Source: Omphalotus guepiniiformis (Eukaryota > Basidiomycota > Agaricomycetes > Agaricales > Omphalotaceae). From it: 64,000 bases of DNA. Position numbers and translations under genes: made by a program. The stretch spans positions 1,364,001 through 1,428,000 of the forward strand of contig JAQOOI010000064.1 in the NCBI GenBank assembly GCA_028554645.1. The letters run 5' to 3'. This document shows positions 47,723 through 60,419 of the stretch, piece by piece. The notes under the pieces are model-generated. The model made no database searches. It saw nothing but the letters and a program-made list of their open reading frames with translations, and was not told where the DNA came from. Numbering within the stretch: the first letter of the stretch is position 1; the number at the start of each line of letters is the position of its first letter.

Positions 47723-49039
47723 ATGGCCACTACGTCTTCAATGAATAAGAACAATGCCGGTGAGTCCAAATCGTCCTTATCGCGCCGCGGCGTTTAATTC
47801 TCGTTTCTCTAGCTGTTAAGCGCATAATGCAGGAGGCCAAGGAACTCGCAAACGATCCTTCGACTGAATATACTGCAGCACCCCTGGAGGTTCGTATTGT
47901 GTTTGTCTGACTTGGTTCTGTGGCTCAATACCCCACCACTTCGTAGGAAGACATTTTCGTGCGTGGTATTGGCTGTATAAGCCTTCAACTCCCTTCTCAC
48001 CAACTTTAGGAATGGCATTGCACCATACGCGGTCCCGCGGGCACGGAGTATGAAGGAGGCCTGTACCATATTCGCATTCTCTTGCCTGCGGAATACCCTT
48101 TCCGACCACCTTCACTCATGGTACTGACTCCAAACGGGAGATTTGAGCTTAATACCAAGGTTTGATACACGTATTTGATTTCGAGTTCCTAAGTAATCTT
48201 TGTTCACAATACCAAGATCTGCATCAGTTTCACCAATTGTACGTTGTTTCTATTTCATCCTGGTGGAAGTTTACGCATGCTCTAAATCTAGACCATGAAG
48301 AACTCTGGCAGCCTGCGTGGGGTGTGCGGACAGGTGCGTCTTTTCAGCGTGCCTGTCATTTCAAAACCTAGTACTCAGGTGTCGTCCTTGCGCTAGCTAT
48401 ACTCGGATTACAGGGGTTTTTCCCGTTGAGAGGTCAAGCTGCGGTTGGAGTGGGGTCCATTGAATATCCTGCTGCGGAACGTAAAAGACTGGCAGCACTG
48501 TAAGAGCTTTCATGTGGTCGCCAGGTGTGGTTCAAGTGTTAATGTGATTTTCAAGGTCCCGGGATTGGATTTGTCCTCATTGTCAACAGTCGAATGCGGA
48601 ACTTCTTCCCGACCCTTCATCAAGCAGCACAAGCGAGCTTCTAGTCTCCCCTGAATCAGGAACTTCAGAACCAATCGTTGCTGCGCCACACACCGAAAAT
48701 TCAACGACACCCACATATTCAGAGGAGACTCCTGTGGAAGTTCCACCTAGCCGCGACGTGGAGGACAACGAAGCACCTTCTAGTCATCCTGATTCCTTGC
48801 TATCAACTTCCGCAGCCCCTCCTGTTCTTATTGAGGATTCTACTTCGACTATTGCGAATTCTCCTACTTCCGCTACTATTACAACGACTTCCGTGAATTC
48901 TGCTGCACCCAATACCACTACTGCCCCCGCTCATTCTATTGCTATCCCTAATGTTCCAAAACCACCTTTGTTATTAGATGTTTTGATATGTGCCATTCTT
49001 GTCTTGGTATTAGCTCTGATATTGAGAAGGATATTCTAG
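47723..49039 (+). CDS. UBC6: ER-anchored ubiquitin-conjugating enzyme E2 (Ubc6/UBE2J)
   Basis: E2 of ER-associated degradation, tail-anchored in the ER membrane. It starts MATTSSMNKNNAAVKRIMQE, then LANDPSTEYTAAPLEEDIFE, WHCTIRGPAGTEYEGGLYHI and YPFRPPSLMVLTPNGRFE. The catalytic Cys is in NTKICISFTNYHEELWQPAW, the divergent Ubc6-type site lacking the usual HPN context. A long Ser/Thr/Pro-rich linker (~48600-48950) follows. The C-terminal membrane anchor is PPLLLDVLICAILVLVLAL and ends LRRIF. Six introns. Confidence 0.95.
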
Positions 49040-49430
49040 TTACCATGTAGATTGGGCGAATGTGTATCTGTAGGAAGACTTTGCTTCTACCGCCAACTGA
49101 CGCAGGCACCACCAGATATTGCAGACCAAAAACAGATGCGTGATCTCAGGCATGCTGTCGGCCATTATCTTCCTCTGATGATATCCACCTATGCAGATGG
49201 CACTAAGTCAATAAAGCAACGCGCCAAATAACCCTGTCCCCTGCAGAACAGGGTAACCCTTGGTTCGAAGCAGGAACACATACTCTTTCGGATTCATGAT
49301 ACATACATACATGTGAACTCATATCCATATTAACCCCATAACGGTCAAGGCAGTATATTGAACAATATTGTATACAGAGAAATGAGCGATCACCAGTGGT
49401 ACACGAGAGAGCGAAAAAAATCCCCCGAAG
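49040..49430. other. 391-bp convergent intergenic region, no gene seen
   Basis: Holds the 3' ends of UBC6 and SF3A1. It contains a short (CATA)n tract at about 49298-49312 and nothing else recognisable. Confidence 0.5.
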
Positions 49431-52045
49431 TTACTTCTTTTTGAGTGGGCCAAGAGTGAGTACGATAGACTCTTCGTCCTCCATATTGTAACTTGCAATA
49501 GTGCTGTTGTTCGTGAGCATCTTTCCTGCATATGATAACCGTATACGTGATACGGCTACGCTACTGCCAATATGCTGAAGAATACGTTCACGTAAAGTTG
49601 AGACAAGGAGGTTCAAAGGAAGATCAGAGATCGTGACCACTTTTCCATCCATCTTCCACTCAGGCTTGGTAGTGTCCGTTGGTAATTGAACCTGGAGTGA
49701 GATAGGATGCTGGAAAAATAAACCGGGGAGAAAACCAACTTGATAAAAAGTAAACGTTTATTAAGACGCACGGGATGCATAGCAATCCAGTCTTCCTCCG
49801 AATATAATTGACTGCCTGGAACTTTGTTGACTCGCTGCTTTTTAGCAGGCGGGACATCGTCCTCGACTCCTTCCATCTGATCTGCAGACCTGACTACACC
49901 TGCCTGGGGCTGTGTGGCAAGACCAGCCACTCGAGATGGATGCATTCCTGGAGCCGGTGGTTGATATCCAAATGGCTGGGCGGCGTCGATGCCCTGGAAA
50001 TGTAAGGGGGGAAGCATGACAGGAGGAGGTTGATAAACAGACGCTGGCTGAGGGCCAGAAGAGACGGTAGCGGTAGAATAAGCAGGGTTTGATGATGCTT
50101 GAGGTGGTGCTGGTAGAGAGGCATGAGGAGGGGGGAGGGAAGTTAGTGCTGCAGGAATCGCTGCAGGACCAATGCCTGGACCGATGGCATTGACCTCTTG
50201 CCTTTTAAGAACAAGTTAACTACGGTGTAACCCCCAAGGAAGAAAATAGAAACATACGGTCCAAGACCCTTTGCACGGTGAATAGCAGCAATCTGCTCGT
50301 CGAAATTGACGCTTGTCGAAAACTTGTCGAGTGTATTGGCCTTGGAAGCTGTGTGACCATCCCAAACGACCTTCTCCCTCTCTTTCCGTCTTTCACGCTC
50401 CAGCTCCTCTTCTCTTTTCCGTCGTTCCTCGTCAGCTGCTTCACCAAAGATATCGACACGGGTGTGAGCCAATTTCTTTAGTGATGATACAACGTCAGCT
50501 CCACGTTGTAATTCAGACGCTTGAGCCTTGCGAGCTTCAAGCACGTCGCGCTGCTGCTTCCATCGTGGATCGAGCAATTCAATACGCATGTGCTCTTGTA
50601 GCTCATCCACAGGTATCTGCTGTCCACAGATACCACAGGTCGTCAATTCCGCCTTGGAATTCTTGGTTCCCAATTTCGAACGTAGTGAGAACGTGACAAC
50701 GAGAAACGCCAATTTTTGAGACTCACATTTCGCGACATAATCAGTCCTGATCTTCATGGTACCAGAAGAGCTGGCTTGCATAGCCTTGGTTCGTTCAACC
50801 TCCTTCCGTCGCTCCTCTTCCTCACGCCTAACTCTATCCGCTGCATCATCTTCGTCATCACTTTCCTCCATGGCAGCATCATCACCACCATTACCCACAT
50901 TCCCAACGGCAGCAGCAGCCTCCGCCTCTGCAGCCGCTTGTTTGGCACGATGAGCCTCGACATCCTCGGCTGTATTTTCCATGATCATAGCAGCCATTCT
51001 CTTCTGTGCTAATGTCATGCTTTCAACTTCCTGCACACTCATCGGTGGAGGAAGCTCGGACGTAGCGTCTGCTACAGTGAACTCGATGGTCTGTACAATC
51101 GCGTAGTCGTGCCAATCAATCTCGGCAAAGGCAACTAGAGCTAAAATGAGGAATAGTTACAGAGATAAAAGAGCTGTTGGACTTACTTCTTTCCGCCTCC
51201 TGGTCATCCTGTCGTTTCTTTTCCTTCTCTCTCTTTCTTCTTTCCCATTTTGCATACTTTCGTGCAACCTCCAAAGTTCTCCATCGTGCGCCCTCATCAG
51301 TGCGGTTCTTCAAATCTTGGATATTCTGTTTGTCGGGATGGATAACTTTGGTGTATTGCTCCACTAGTCTGTTGAAATACCCAAATAAAGAGTGAGTTGG
51401 ACGTAGAAAGTCGAACTGGTAGTTACGTCCTTCTCGCGAAGAAAGGGCAGCGAGGAAGTTACGACCACGGCGCGCGGTGAATAGCGCAGTCAGTTTCATG
51501 ATATCCCTACGTAAAAAGGATGTTAAAGGATGCGTTACTCGAATTGAGGATTACATCCAGGTCTATCGCGCTGATGTTGGGCATATCCATAATGAAAGTT
51601 GGGACAGGCGGTTCAAGCCCAACATCAACTGCTTTAACTTCAACAGGAGTCGAGTCTCCGCCAGTCTTTTCGCCAGTGGGTTGTGCAGATTCCTCATCTC
51701 CTTCACCCTGAAAAATCTTGTCCATTTTGTGTCGGTAGTATGCATGGTAAGGATCTGCCGGGTTGAGGAAAGAAAACTTGGGGTCGGAACGTTGTCCTTC
51801 GCGAATCTTGTCCTCGAACTGAGGAGGATTGGCGGACCGAGCGACGAAGGACGCAGTCCTGTCGATGACGGCTATTGAGATGAAATATGTAAGTCTAGTA
51901 TGGTTATAACTGCATGCTTCGTACATTTTATTTCCGGAGGCGGAAGAATGAGACCAGTTGCGAAACGTTCTTTCGCATGGTCTGTATCATTGGAGATACC
52001 ATTGAGGAGACCGTTGGGAGCAGCGACGGGAAGGTCGACGTCCAT
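49431..52045 (-). CDS. PRP21: Splicing factor 3A subunit 1 (SF3A1/Prp21)
   Basis: U2 snRNP component needed for branch-site recognition and pre-spliceosome assembly. It starts MDVDLPVAAPNGLLNGISND. SURP module 1 holds VIDRTASFVARSANPPQFED and FSFLNPADPYHAYYRHKM. SURP module 2 holds KLTALFTARRGRNFLAALSS and FLRPTHSLFGYFNRLVEQY. A charged coiled region and the Prp21-type zinc-like segment ELTTCGICGQQIPVDELQEH follow. KANTLDKFSTSVNFDEQIAA precedes a Pro-rich region. The C-terminal ubiquitin-like domain contains LRERILQHIGSSVAVSRIRL and SYAGKMLTNNSTIASYNMED, ending LGPLKKK. About seven introns. Start codons of this gene and mL60 are only 57 bp apart. Confidence 0.95.
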
Positions 52046-52102
52046 GGATGAAAGTGTTCGTGAAAGACAGGATTTCCCACGATTCCTCCTACTTGTCTTC
52101 CA
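52046..52102. promoter_or_regulatory. 57-bp space between divergent start codons (SF3A1 / mL60)
   Basis: The entire intergenic sequence between two divergent ATGs. Both 5' UTRs and the core promoter must fit here, overlap, or extend into the partner coding region. No TATA element seen. Confidence 0.6.
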
Positions 52103-52579
52103 TGTTCGGACCCTTTCGCGCCTCTCATGTAAATCTCGGCGGTCTTCTCTGGTTTGCAAACTTTTTCTCTTTTCTTCTCGATGTGTTTCTCTTATTTCTT
52201 ATTAGGAAGATTCCTTGGCGACTCTCCGCGACCCGGAAAGCCAATGCTCGTGCAAGACTGAAAAAAGTTGACGCAGTTATTGAAGCCGTGCAAGAAAGTG
52301 GTGTGCAATGTTCTGCTTTAGTGAGTATAACCTTCGTCTTGTTGCTTGTCTTACTCATGTCACTTTTCTCAGGTCAAGGCCCTTGAACTTCCAAAAGAAC
52401 ACGAAATGCCCGCCCGTGACAAGTATACTGTGTTCACTCCTCATGCTCGTGGTTATCGCAAAGGGATACATAAGGTTCCTAAATGGACTAGGGTGTGTCG
52501 CATAGGTTTATAACTGTTGACCTCTATTCTCAGAATGTTTTGGCAGATTACACAAAGGACTAATCCGAAAGGTTTCTAA
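52103..52579 (+). CDS. MRPL31: Mitochondrial large ribosomal subunit protein mL60 (Mrpl31)
   Basis: Small fungal mitoribosomal protein. It starts [17 protein letters not shown], which is spliced to [60 protein letters not shown] and [14 protein letters not shown] follow, with [10 protein letters not shown] from the last exon. The GLLWKIPWR-LS-TRKANAR-R start and the KDKYTVF-GYRK-HKVPKWT block are the family signature. Four exons, about 110 residues, as usual. Confidence 0.9.
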
Positions 52580-52598
52580 TACTCTGTCCACGCCTGCA

Positions 52599-52614
52599 GA
52601 TATATATATATATG
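52599..52614. repeat. (TA)n microsatellite
   Basis: Seven or so TA units 20 bp after the mL60 stop codon, in the convergent 3' region with the GNAT gene. Confidence 0.85.
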
Positions 52615-52748
52615 CACTTGGACCTGCACGAGTCTGCGAGGTTCGCGTGGCGAAAGGATGATTACCTTTACATATCCTCACTGGAGTGTAAATACACGAC
52701 CAGGCCCGGTTGAACCGAGAGCTTTCTGCAATACAATACATTGACCAA

Positions 52749-53630
52749 CTACCCGCTACGAGCCATAATTCGATCTACTTCTTCTCGGGTTCCACTCTCC
52801 CAGTTATCCCAGCAACAAGAAAAGAATGCAGAATCTCTAGCTGGGTATCCAGATCGAGGATCACCTTTGCGCTCTGGAGTTCCATTATGTCCAATCACTT
52901 TCGAAGGATGCAGCACTCTAGCGAACCTAAGAATTCCCTCGAAGATGAATCCCATCCGTTTCGCCGCGTTCAAGCTAGCAGCGTTTTTAGCATTCGCTAC
53001 CCACTGAAGGCGTCGTAGCCCCAATCCACCCTGCTCTGGAGCATCCAATGCATAGTGCATAAGAAGGCCAACCATGTTGGATGCTACGTGGGTACGTTGG
53101 AAAGCAGGACAAACGATCACCCATCCGATTTCAGTGCATAGGTCTGACGCAACGGAATTGATATAGCTAGCCATTCCCGCCACACTAGGCTCGCCATCAG
53201 GCCCGAGACGTGTCTTGTCGAAAGCTATAAAGGTGGCATTCCCCTTTACTGAGTGAATCGTTTTTTCCCAGAAATCTTCCACGAATTCCTCAGTGGTTTT
53301 AAATGGACCGAGCGCGAGATAGGTCCAGGTACTGTCATCACACCCGTTGAGAAATTGAGCTGCATGTTTGGCTGGCTATACAGGCAATTATTGAGTCGAT
53401 TGACGCTAAGGGCAAGCTAGGAAAGACTCAACTATAAAAGGGACTACTTTCACTCTGTCATTCTCTAGAACATCTGGTATAGGATAGCAGAAGTTATCGT
53501 CTTTGGTGGCGAACATGTTTTTGAAGTTGCCTGATTCCTCGATATGACTAGTTTTAAGTTATACGCAATTCTGAATGACTCGTACCTACTGACCTGCGGG
53601 GTTACCGGGTTCCCGTCTCTGATACGGCAT
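52749..53630 (-). CDS. GNAT-family N-acetyltransferase (RimJ/RimL-like)
   Basis: Acetyl-CoA-dependent acyltransferase of unknown substrate. The start MPYQRREPGNPAG is short and spliced. DNFCYPIPDVLENDRVKVVP and GCDDSTWTYLALGPFKTTEE follow. The acetyltransferase core includes FIAFDKTRLGPDGEPSVAGM, ASYINSVASDLCTEIGWVIV, CPAFQRTHVASNMVGLLMHY and RLQWVANAKNAASLNAAKRM, with GFIFEGILRFARVL as the last strand and PERKGDPRSGYPARDSAFFS near the end. The AKNAASLNAAKRMGF-x-EG block is typical of RimJ/RimL-type GNATs. A cytosolic protein; no targeting signal. Confidence 0.85.
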
Positions 53631-53803
53631 GATTAACGTGCAGCTGAGTATTGTACTTGCTCTAAACGACAGAACATCATCGCTGGCGGCCTCTGTGTTG
53701 CTTTTTCATTGCTTAGTGTAATTATACGTGCGGATACGCCTGTTTATCTCGAAAATATCGTACATGGATCTGTAGAGCAGCAGTCACTTCTGCCGGAATG
53801 GAC

Positions 53804-54759
53804 TTATCCTCGTCGCAAAGCGTCTAGTCGGGCTTGCAACGCGTCTTCGTCTGATAGAGCAGCCCCTCCACCCTCACCACCACCACCAGATGATGCACCA
53901 CCGGACTTGTCATCGCTGCCGTGACCCCCACCTGTCTCACCCAATGCCACCGGTTGTCGTACAGTTTGCGAAGACGCTGAGGCCAACCCGGTCGGTGCAT
54001 CAGTGAGCTAATTTGTGTCAGTGTGAGGTTTGTACTATGCATGCAGACAACAAGTACCTGTTGGGAAAGGCTAACACCGATTTCATCCAAGACCTCTTTC
54101 AAGATCTTGTCACCCTCTTCCTCTTCGTCCTCCTCATCTTCCATTACATCGTCTACGGCGTCGGACATCATCTCTTCCTTCATATCCATCATCGAACTCT
54201 CCTTCTCAAATTCTGTCATAATCCGCTGAATAGCTGGAAGATTTAGCCCGCGGTTCATGGAAGCCATTGCCTACAGGATGTCATCAATTCTCGACCCATA
54301 GAACAAGTACATTGCACACACCCTAGTGGCACCCCTCATTGCATCTGCCATCTGTTGATTACTTCTTAGAGTTTGAATTCGCAAGCCTACAGCCTGTAAC
54401 TGCGTTCGCATTTGATAGAATTTCTGCACATATCGTCTTGTCCTGACAAGATCTTTGGCCATCACTTTACATGCATTCTGTTGAATCAAATTATCAGCTG
54501 TCAGTCATCCGTTAAATAGTACGAACCATTTGCCCAGATTTTGCACTCTTCTTGATATCCATAATGAGCTTCTTCTCGCTCTGCTCAAGCTTTGTGCGTT
54601 CACGATCTAGTTCCCGCTGGGCTTTTGCAAGAGAGCGTTGGTGCTGGCGTAACCGCTCAGCGGGGGTGACCGTGCGGCCAAATAGAGCTTCCTAGAAGCA
54701 ATAGACTTTTAATGCAAAGATAGTTAGTGGCTAGCGTTGAAACTCACAACAATGTTCAT
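53804..54759 (-). CDS. VPS2: ESCRT-III subunit Vps2/CHMP2A (Did4)
   Basis: Forms membrane-remodelling filaments in multivesicular body sorting and recruits Vps4. Exon 1 is only MNIV, and the intron gtgagt...ctag joins to EALFGRTVTPAERLRQHQRS. A basic coiled coil LAKAQRELDRERTKLEQSEK follows, then MDIKKSAKSGQMNACKVMAK, LVRTRRYVQKFYQMRTQLQA, RAMASMNRGLNLPAIQRIMT and an acidic autoinhibitory stretch. The C-terminus DEDALQARLDALRRG is a MIM1 motif for the Vps4 MIT domain. A Gly/Ser-rich linker precedes it. Divergent from the Cuz1 gene by 74 bp. Confidence 0.94.
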
Positions 54760-54833
54760 GGTAAAAGGTCAAAGCAGGTACATGCCAGCTGCGGCCCGGC
54801 ACTGCATAAACATCATTCATTCCGACTCACGAT
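54760..54833. promoter_or_regulatory. 74-bp space between divergent start codons (VPS2 / CUZ1)
   Basis: Second very compact head-to-head promoter. No TATA element is obvious. Confidence 0.6.
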
Positions 54834-55799
54834 ATGGCTGATATTTTGGACATTGGAAAGCAGTGTTCTCAATGCTCACGGATTGATTTTCTACCAATTC
54901 AGTGTCCTAATTGCTCCAAGTCTTTCTGTAATGATCATATCTCATCAGATGCTCATTCTTGCCAGGCTATTGCTCCTATAACAAGCCTTACAGAGTCTTC
55001 GCCAAAGTTGCAGCGCTGCGCCGTTGACAAGTGCAATGATCCAACTCTCAATGCTTATGGATCTCTGATTCACTCTCCTACATGCGACAAATGCCAACAA
55101 TCGTTTTGTGCCAAGTAGTTCTTCTCTCTCTCTCGTCCCTGCTAAATTTGTTGATATCAAAGTGTTCTGCAGACATCGCGACCCAGCCGCTCATGCATGT
55201 TCACCAAAGTCGAATCCAAGTAGTTTACCCAAAAATCAAACGGCTCGCAACCTTCTTGCAAAACACTTTCCTTCCGCTGCCATCAACCGTGGTAACCCAA
55301 ACCAGACCCGTCTCACCACTAAAAATACAGATCCAGCAAAACAGGCTCAAATGAACAAGTTGGAGCTAATGAAGATGCGTCACCGGGCTGTTCCTGTGGA
55401 TCCAAGGCACGATAAATCATCTGTACCCGTTAATCGACGACGTATCTTCAAGGCAAGAGCTGAAGGGAAATCTGAAAAGATTTTCTGGGTCGAGGAGGCT
55501 GGTCGTGCTTGAATTCACTTGTGTTCGTTACCTGACATTTGCTATGTATCATCAGATTGTTTTAGCCGGAAAGGTCTTTGATTTGTTAGCCCCCCAGTTG
55601 GGAATTTCCTCAACAGACTCTTCGGTCTGTCCGGTTACGCCTAAATCCTCGTATCTACTAATTATTCTTTCTACTTTTGCAGGCTTATCAAATCTATAAG
55701 GCTTCCGGTAGTGGCAGCCAGGCAACACAGTTGCGATATGATGCTCTCTTCGCTGAACAACTGGAGGATGGAGATTCAGTTCTACTCCGGAGACAGTAA
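54834..55799 (+). CDS. CUZ1: AN1-type zinc finger protein Cuz1/ZFAND1
   Basis: Cofactor of Cdc48/p97 and the proteasome in clearing arsenite-stressed proteins. Starts MADILDIGKQCSQCSRIDFL. AN1 finger 1 is CPNCSKSFCNDHISSDAHSC. Finger 2 is CDKCQQSFCAK spliced to HRDPAAHACSP, so a single intron (donor after gtgccaag) splits its ligands. A Lys-rich linker follows, and a C-terminal ubiquitin-like/Cdc48-binding region has IFWVEE and GKVFDLLAPQLGI, ending DGDSVLLRRQ. Ligand spacing of both fingers is complete. Confidence 0.88.
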
Positions 55800-55974
55800 A
55801 ATAACCTGTTGCGATTGCCACCTTCAGTTCAGATTCGACTCTACGAGGTATCTTTTGTATCGCTTCTCATTATTTACGTAGCTCACTCAATGCTAGAGTT
55901 GGCAGCGATCACTTTTCCTGCTCCAATGATGTATATCGAGGTATATGGAATACATTAAAGAGATAATTGTCCAG

Positions 55975-58900
55975 CTATAATAGTTTACTTGACGCAGCAG
56001 GTGCGATCCGACTCTTGATAAGTTTCACAATCCATAACGGCAACGCACTAATGGCCACGATGACCGCAACTTTCCAGGCAAATCCAATCGTTACAACGAA
56101 TGATAGATCTGAGGAGAAAGGTAACTTAAACCCCATAGCATTTAGAAGATATGTAACACCACGCACCGAAATATTCTGGTAAGAAGGCGATACTAATGAC
56201 ATAGAAGAACAAGGTGACGACCTCAGAGACGACCATGTACAAATGCCTTTGAATTAGTATCAGCAATTGTATCATCACGGGATTGATAACCACAACGACA
56301 CACCAAGTCGTAATCTCGAGAGCGACCATGATCAGCTCATTAAGAATGAGCGCAGTGAATGAGATCGATACGATGTGCAGAAACTCATTCTCAAACAGCA
56401 CGAGAGACATAATCATAATAGCAGCACCTGCAACAGCAACGTGAGGACGTTGAGGGTCTACGATACACGGACTTCAGCTCACCCTGGTACACGCTGATCA
56501 TCAACCATTGAAAAAAGGTTTTGTAGGATAACGCTCGGCCCTAAAAGGACATTAAGTGCGTTGATCGGAAATGTAGGAGTCGACACACCTTGGTCAATTC
56601 CTTGTAAAGTTCCGGGTATAATAGCGCTACATCCTCGCTGACATCTCTATCCAGCACAAGAGAAAACACTGGCGCCATTGTATACACCGTTGCGTAGCCG
56701 ACCATCAGCCATCCCTGATATAGTGCGATGGGTGCGAAGTAGAAAATGGCAGAAAATACAGCCTGCATAATTGATATGATAAGCCCTCGATGAATAACAA
56801 ATTGCGCTAGTTTGGCAGATCGACGGTAAGAATTGCGGCCGTGCCATAGTAGAAGCTTCGTGAGGAAACTGAATTGTGTTACAGAGAAATCGGCAGCCAA
56901 AGAAGCTTGCTTGCCCTCTTTCCCAACAATACCCACACCTTGATGGACCACCATATTGTAATGAGGATCACAGTCCAGGAGATGGAGATGGAGACGTACC
57001 AACGTCGGCTGCTTGGATCATGCTAACATCATTACCTCCGTCCCCGATACAACACACCCGCTTCCGCGTATGCTGTCTTATAAGTCTGGCAACGTCTGCC
57101 TTTTGCGTGGGGGAGCACCGGCATGCCACTACTGCGGAGAGCTTCGTGGCTATTTCAATGAATTCGTTCTTGAACAGGTTCAGGCAAAGCTGAAATGTAA
57201 CCGATGAGCCTCAACCACTAACGACCATTTGGGAGGAAGATTTACCTGAAGAGATTCGCCATCTATGACTAGGCAACAATCAAGTTTGCTTTGCAAGAAC
57301 TCTAAATGATTCCTGATCTCGTCGGACGTTTTCACTGATTCGTTCAAGTTCAGCATTCCTATCAAGACAAGAGCACCGAGAACCTTACTCTTCGCCACCT
57401 CGTGGATATGCTGATTCCTTGCAACTAATTTGGTCGAGATTGCAATGCATCTTGCTGTTTCCACCTTATCACCCGTAAGCATCCAAATCTTGATGCCTGC
57501 GTTCTTCAGTAGCTCCAAAGTTGACTTGACCTCGTCCTGCAGCTTATCTTCAACTCCTGTGAGTCCAAGCAACTCCATGTCGTGCTCAAGGTATTTAGCC
57601 ACAACATTAGCCATGCCCTCGTTCCGTCCTTCTAGTCTGACACTCGCTTCGTGATATTGTGCCTTGAATTCTGTGTACGAGCCACTAGAGAGCCTTTTCC
57701 TTGCCATGACAAGTGTCCTCAAGCCTTCCCTCGCCATATTTGCAGTCTCTTCTTCCAACCAATCGTTTCGTTGTACAATTTTAGCCATGACAACATCTGC
57801 GCCCTTCTGCAAGAATGTTATCTCGCCAGACTGCGTATCGCGCACGACGATACCCATACGTTTGGACTCAGAAGTGAAAGGAAAAATGTCCAAAACGTCA
57901 AAGACCAGTCGGGAACCGGTAGGAGTTTGTAGCTCGATACGAGTGCGGTCACGGAAGACTAGGGTCAGACCAATAGATTGAGTCCATGTTACAATAGCAA
58001 CTTCGTCCGGGGAGGAGGCCTGGTAGGTTACTGATCCGTCATCGTTAGTTACCGGTGTCACCTGAGTACAGATTTCAGCCAAACGAATGTGTTGAAGGGA
58101 AAGCGAAATACATTATGACACAGAGCAAGGCTTAACACAACATCCCTTACACGAGAGGACATATCTCTACGTCCTCTGACCGCTAGTTGGGCGCCGGTAG
58201 AAATCGATCCTTGTCGTCCTTTGCAAACAGTGAGTCGCGGTTAGGATCACAGGTGGTGCACATACCGTGTTCAGGTCCCGCGCCAAAGGCAACAGCTAAT
58301 TGGTGTGCTACCTCGTCCATTGAGTCGGATCCGTAAGACATTGTACCCATGTGCAATTTCTTCATCTCCATCTCTAGAGAAAGAATCATCAACTTCACGT
58401 GCGCAGAATACAGGTCAACAGCTCTGACCGTTCTGAGTCAACGTCCCTGTCTTGTCGCTGAGGAGATACTCTATCCTTCCCAGTTCCTCAGGAAGTGTAG
58501 ATGTCCTTACAATTGTACTCGGAATCTCAGAATCATTCATAATCTGGTGCGCATACACCGTCTTTCCCATGTCAAGATTGACCCGAAGACTAAACCATAG
58601 AAATATGAGTGTGCAACCTTAGGAGTATGAGAACATGTGCATACCTGATAGGTATGATTGAGGAGAACAAAATTAGAAACCTGAACACGTAGATGTACCA
58701 TTGTCCTCGGAATCCATTCAACGCCACGAGTACGAATGACAACACGAATGTCACTGCGCACAGAATCTTGGCTAGCTTGAGTGTCGAGCTGTAGATGTGA
58801 AACGAAAAGCTGACCTTGGCTAGCTTGTTGATCTCCAAATCTAATAAACCCACTTTTGTCTGGGGATGGCTGGTATTCATCACCGCACGCGTCTCTGGTC

Positions 58901-60419
58901 CGGTGTAGATTACAAATCCAATAGCTGATCCCGCAGCAAGCACAGTATTCGCCCAAAGAACGTTTTCCGCGGTCAATGGCGATACAGTTTGTGCTCCAGG
59001 CTGAGGAAGATTATTCCTGTCTGGGAGTCGTGACGATATGGGCGACATAGGAACGTCAGTCAAAGCAGACTGGGAGCGGTTATGCGGTATATGGGGTGAA
59101 CTCGAGTGAGGTATAGTTTCGGAAGGGGCAGAATTGAGAGTAAATGTTCCGATAAAGGAATGAATGTCTTTGATTGGAGCGTCGGCTATCGAAGTCAAAC
59201 TGGTCAGTTGGATTTGTAGCTGATAGACGGTATATCCAGCATACCGTATATTTCTGCATCTCCACCAACGGTGGTTCCGAGCTTTCCAATTTGATCCTCG
59301 CTCATTCTTTGTGTCTCAGGTACTGCAACACGTAGTTTCCAATCTGTTTCTCCGTCCAACTGGTCTGTCCTAACGAAACAAGTGCCTGAAGTATCGGAGG
59401 TCTTTAACAAAACTAGATCTGTCGGCACCCGTTGATTCTTCTCCAAGCGAATTAGGTCGCCGACGCGGAGAGATGAGGAAGGGACGGAGCGTGTATTTGC
59501 GTGAGTGTCGAGGAGGGCATGGTGTACAGGAAGAACAGAGGCCGAATCTGGATCCGAGGTGTGTGCTGAAGGCGCTTCAAGAATGAGGTATTTTTGAGAA
59601 TTGGCTTCGCGGTCTCGTAGATTGCGTTTGTAGTCATCGTAAGCTTCCTTTCCCATTGTTACACAGAGCACAAACGCAAGAGGGGCGATATATGTCATTA
59701 TGAAGCCTGTATGCAAAAGATCAGAATTGCATTTTAGTACCTCCGGGAGTACACACCGATCTTCAGCGCGGGGATGAACTGAGACAGGGCAACAAGTAAG
59801 AAGTATAAATTGAAGAAGAACTTGAACTGTTCGTAGAACACGATGGGTAGGAATGTGAATGCGTTGTACTTCTGGTTCCGCACGATATTGGGAGGAAATT
59901 TAGCTTGCAGTTTCTCTGGCGGTCGAAATGGTATCGTACGTGACTTGTCATTCAAGCCAGATTTACGAGCTTTGCCGTCTATCGAAGGTGCCTTCTATAA
60001 GAGAGTGGCATACATCTTAGTATTCACCTACAGGATGAGCGCGTACATACCGAAGTTGAGCCTGCAACGAACCTCCTGATGCTTTCCTCCTCTCCTTGCA
60101 GTAACTCTGCATCCTCACCGTACACCTCCCCACCAAGCAGCCTTGCCTCTTCATCTGCTTCTGGTTGATCCACATATCTCCCGGCTTTGCCTCTTCCCAC
60201 CTTTGAAAGCACACCTCTTCTTGCTGTTGCCGCCGCCGCCGTCCTTGCTACATTTCGGTTCATCTTATTTGCTTCAGTGCCTGGTTTCGTGACGTCGGGA
60301 TGAGCACTATCAGGCGAATCTGCCGCGTTTTCTTCGTCTGCGTTTTCTTCAATGGGATCGTAGCCAGCGTGAGATTTGAACCTAGTCTGTCGAAAAGATT
60401 GTAAAGGGATATCTGGCAT
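55975..60419 (-). CDS. NEO1: P4-ATPase lipid flippase Neo1 (ATP9-type)
   Basis: Phospholipid flippase of Golgi/endosome membranes; Neo1/ATP9 works without a Cdc50 partner. Start [20 protein letters not shown], with a charged N-terminal tail of ~150 residues. [20 protein letters not shown] is the P4 signature region. [20 protein letters not shown] follows, then [20 protein letters not shown] (the actuator DGET loop). DKTGTLTQN carries the phosphorylated Asp. [58 protein letters not shown] and the C-terminal membrane helices follow. There is only a very short tail (PAASSKLL), as in Neo1 rather than Drs2/Dnf. At least ten introns. Confidence 0.94.
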
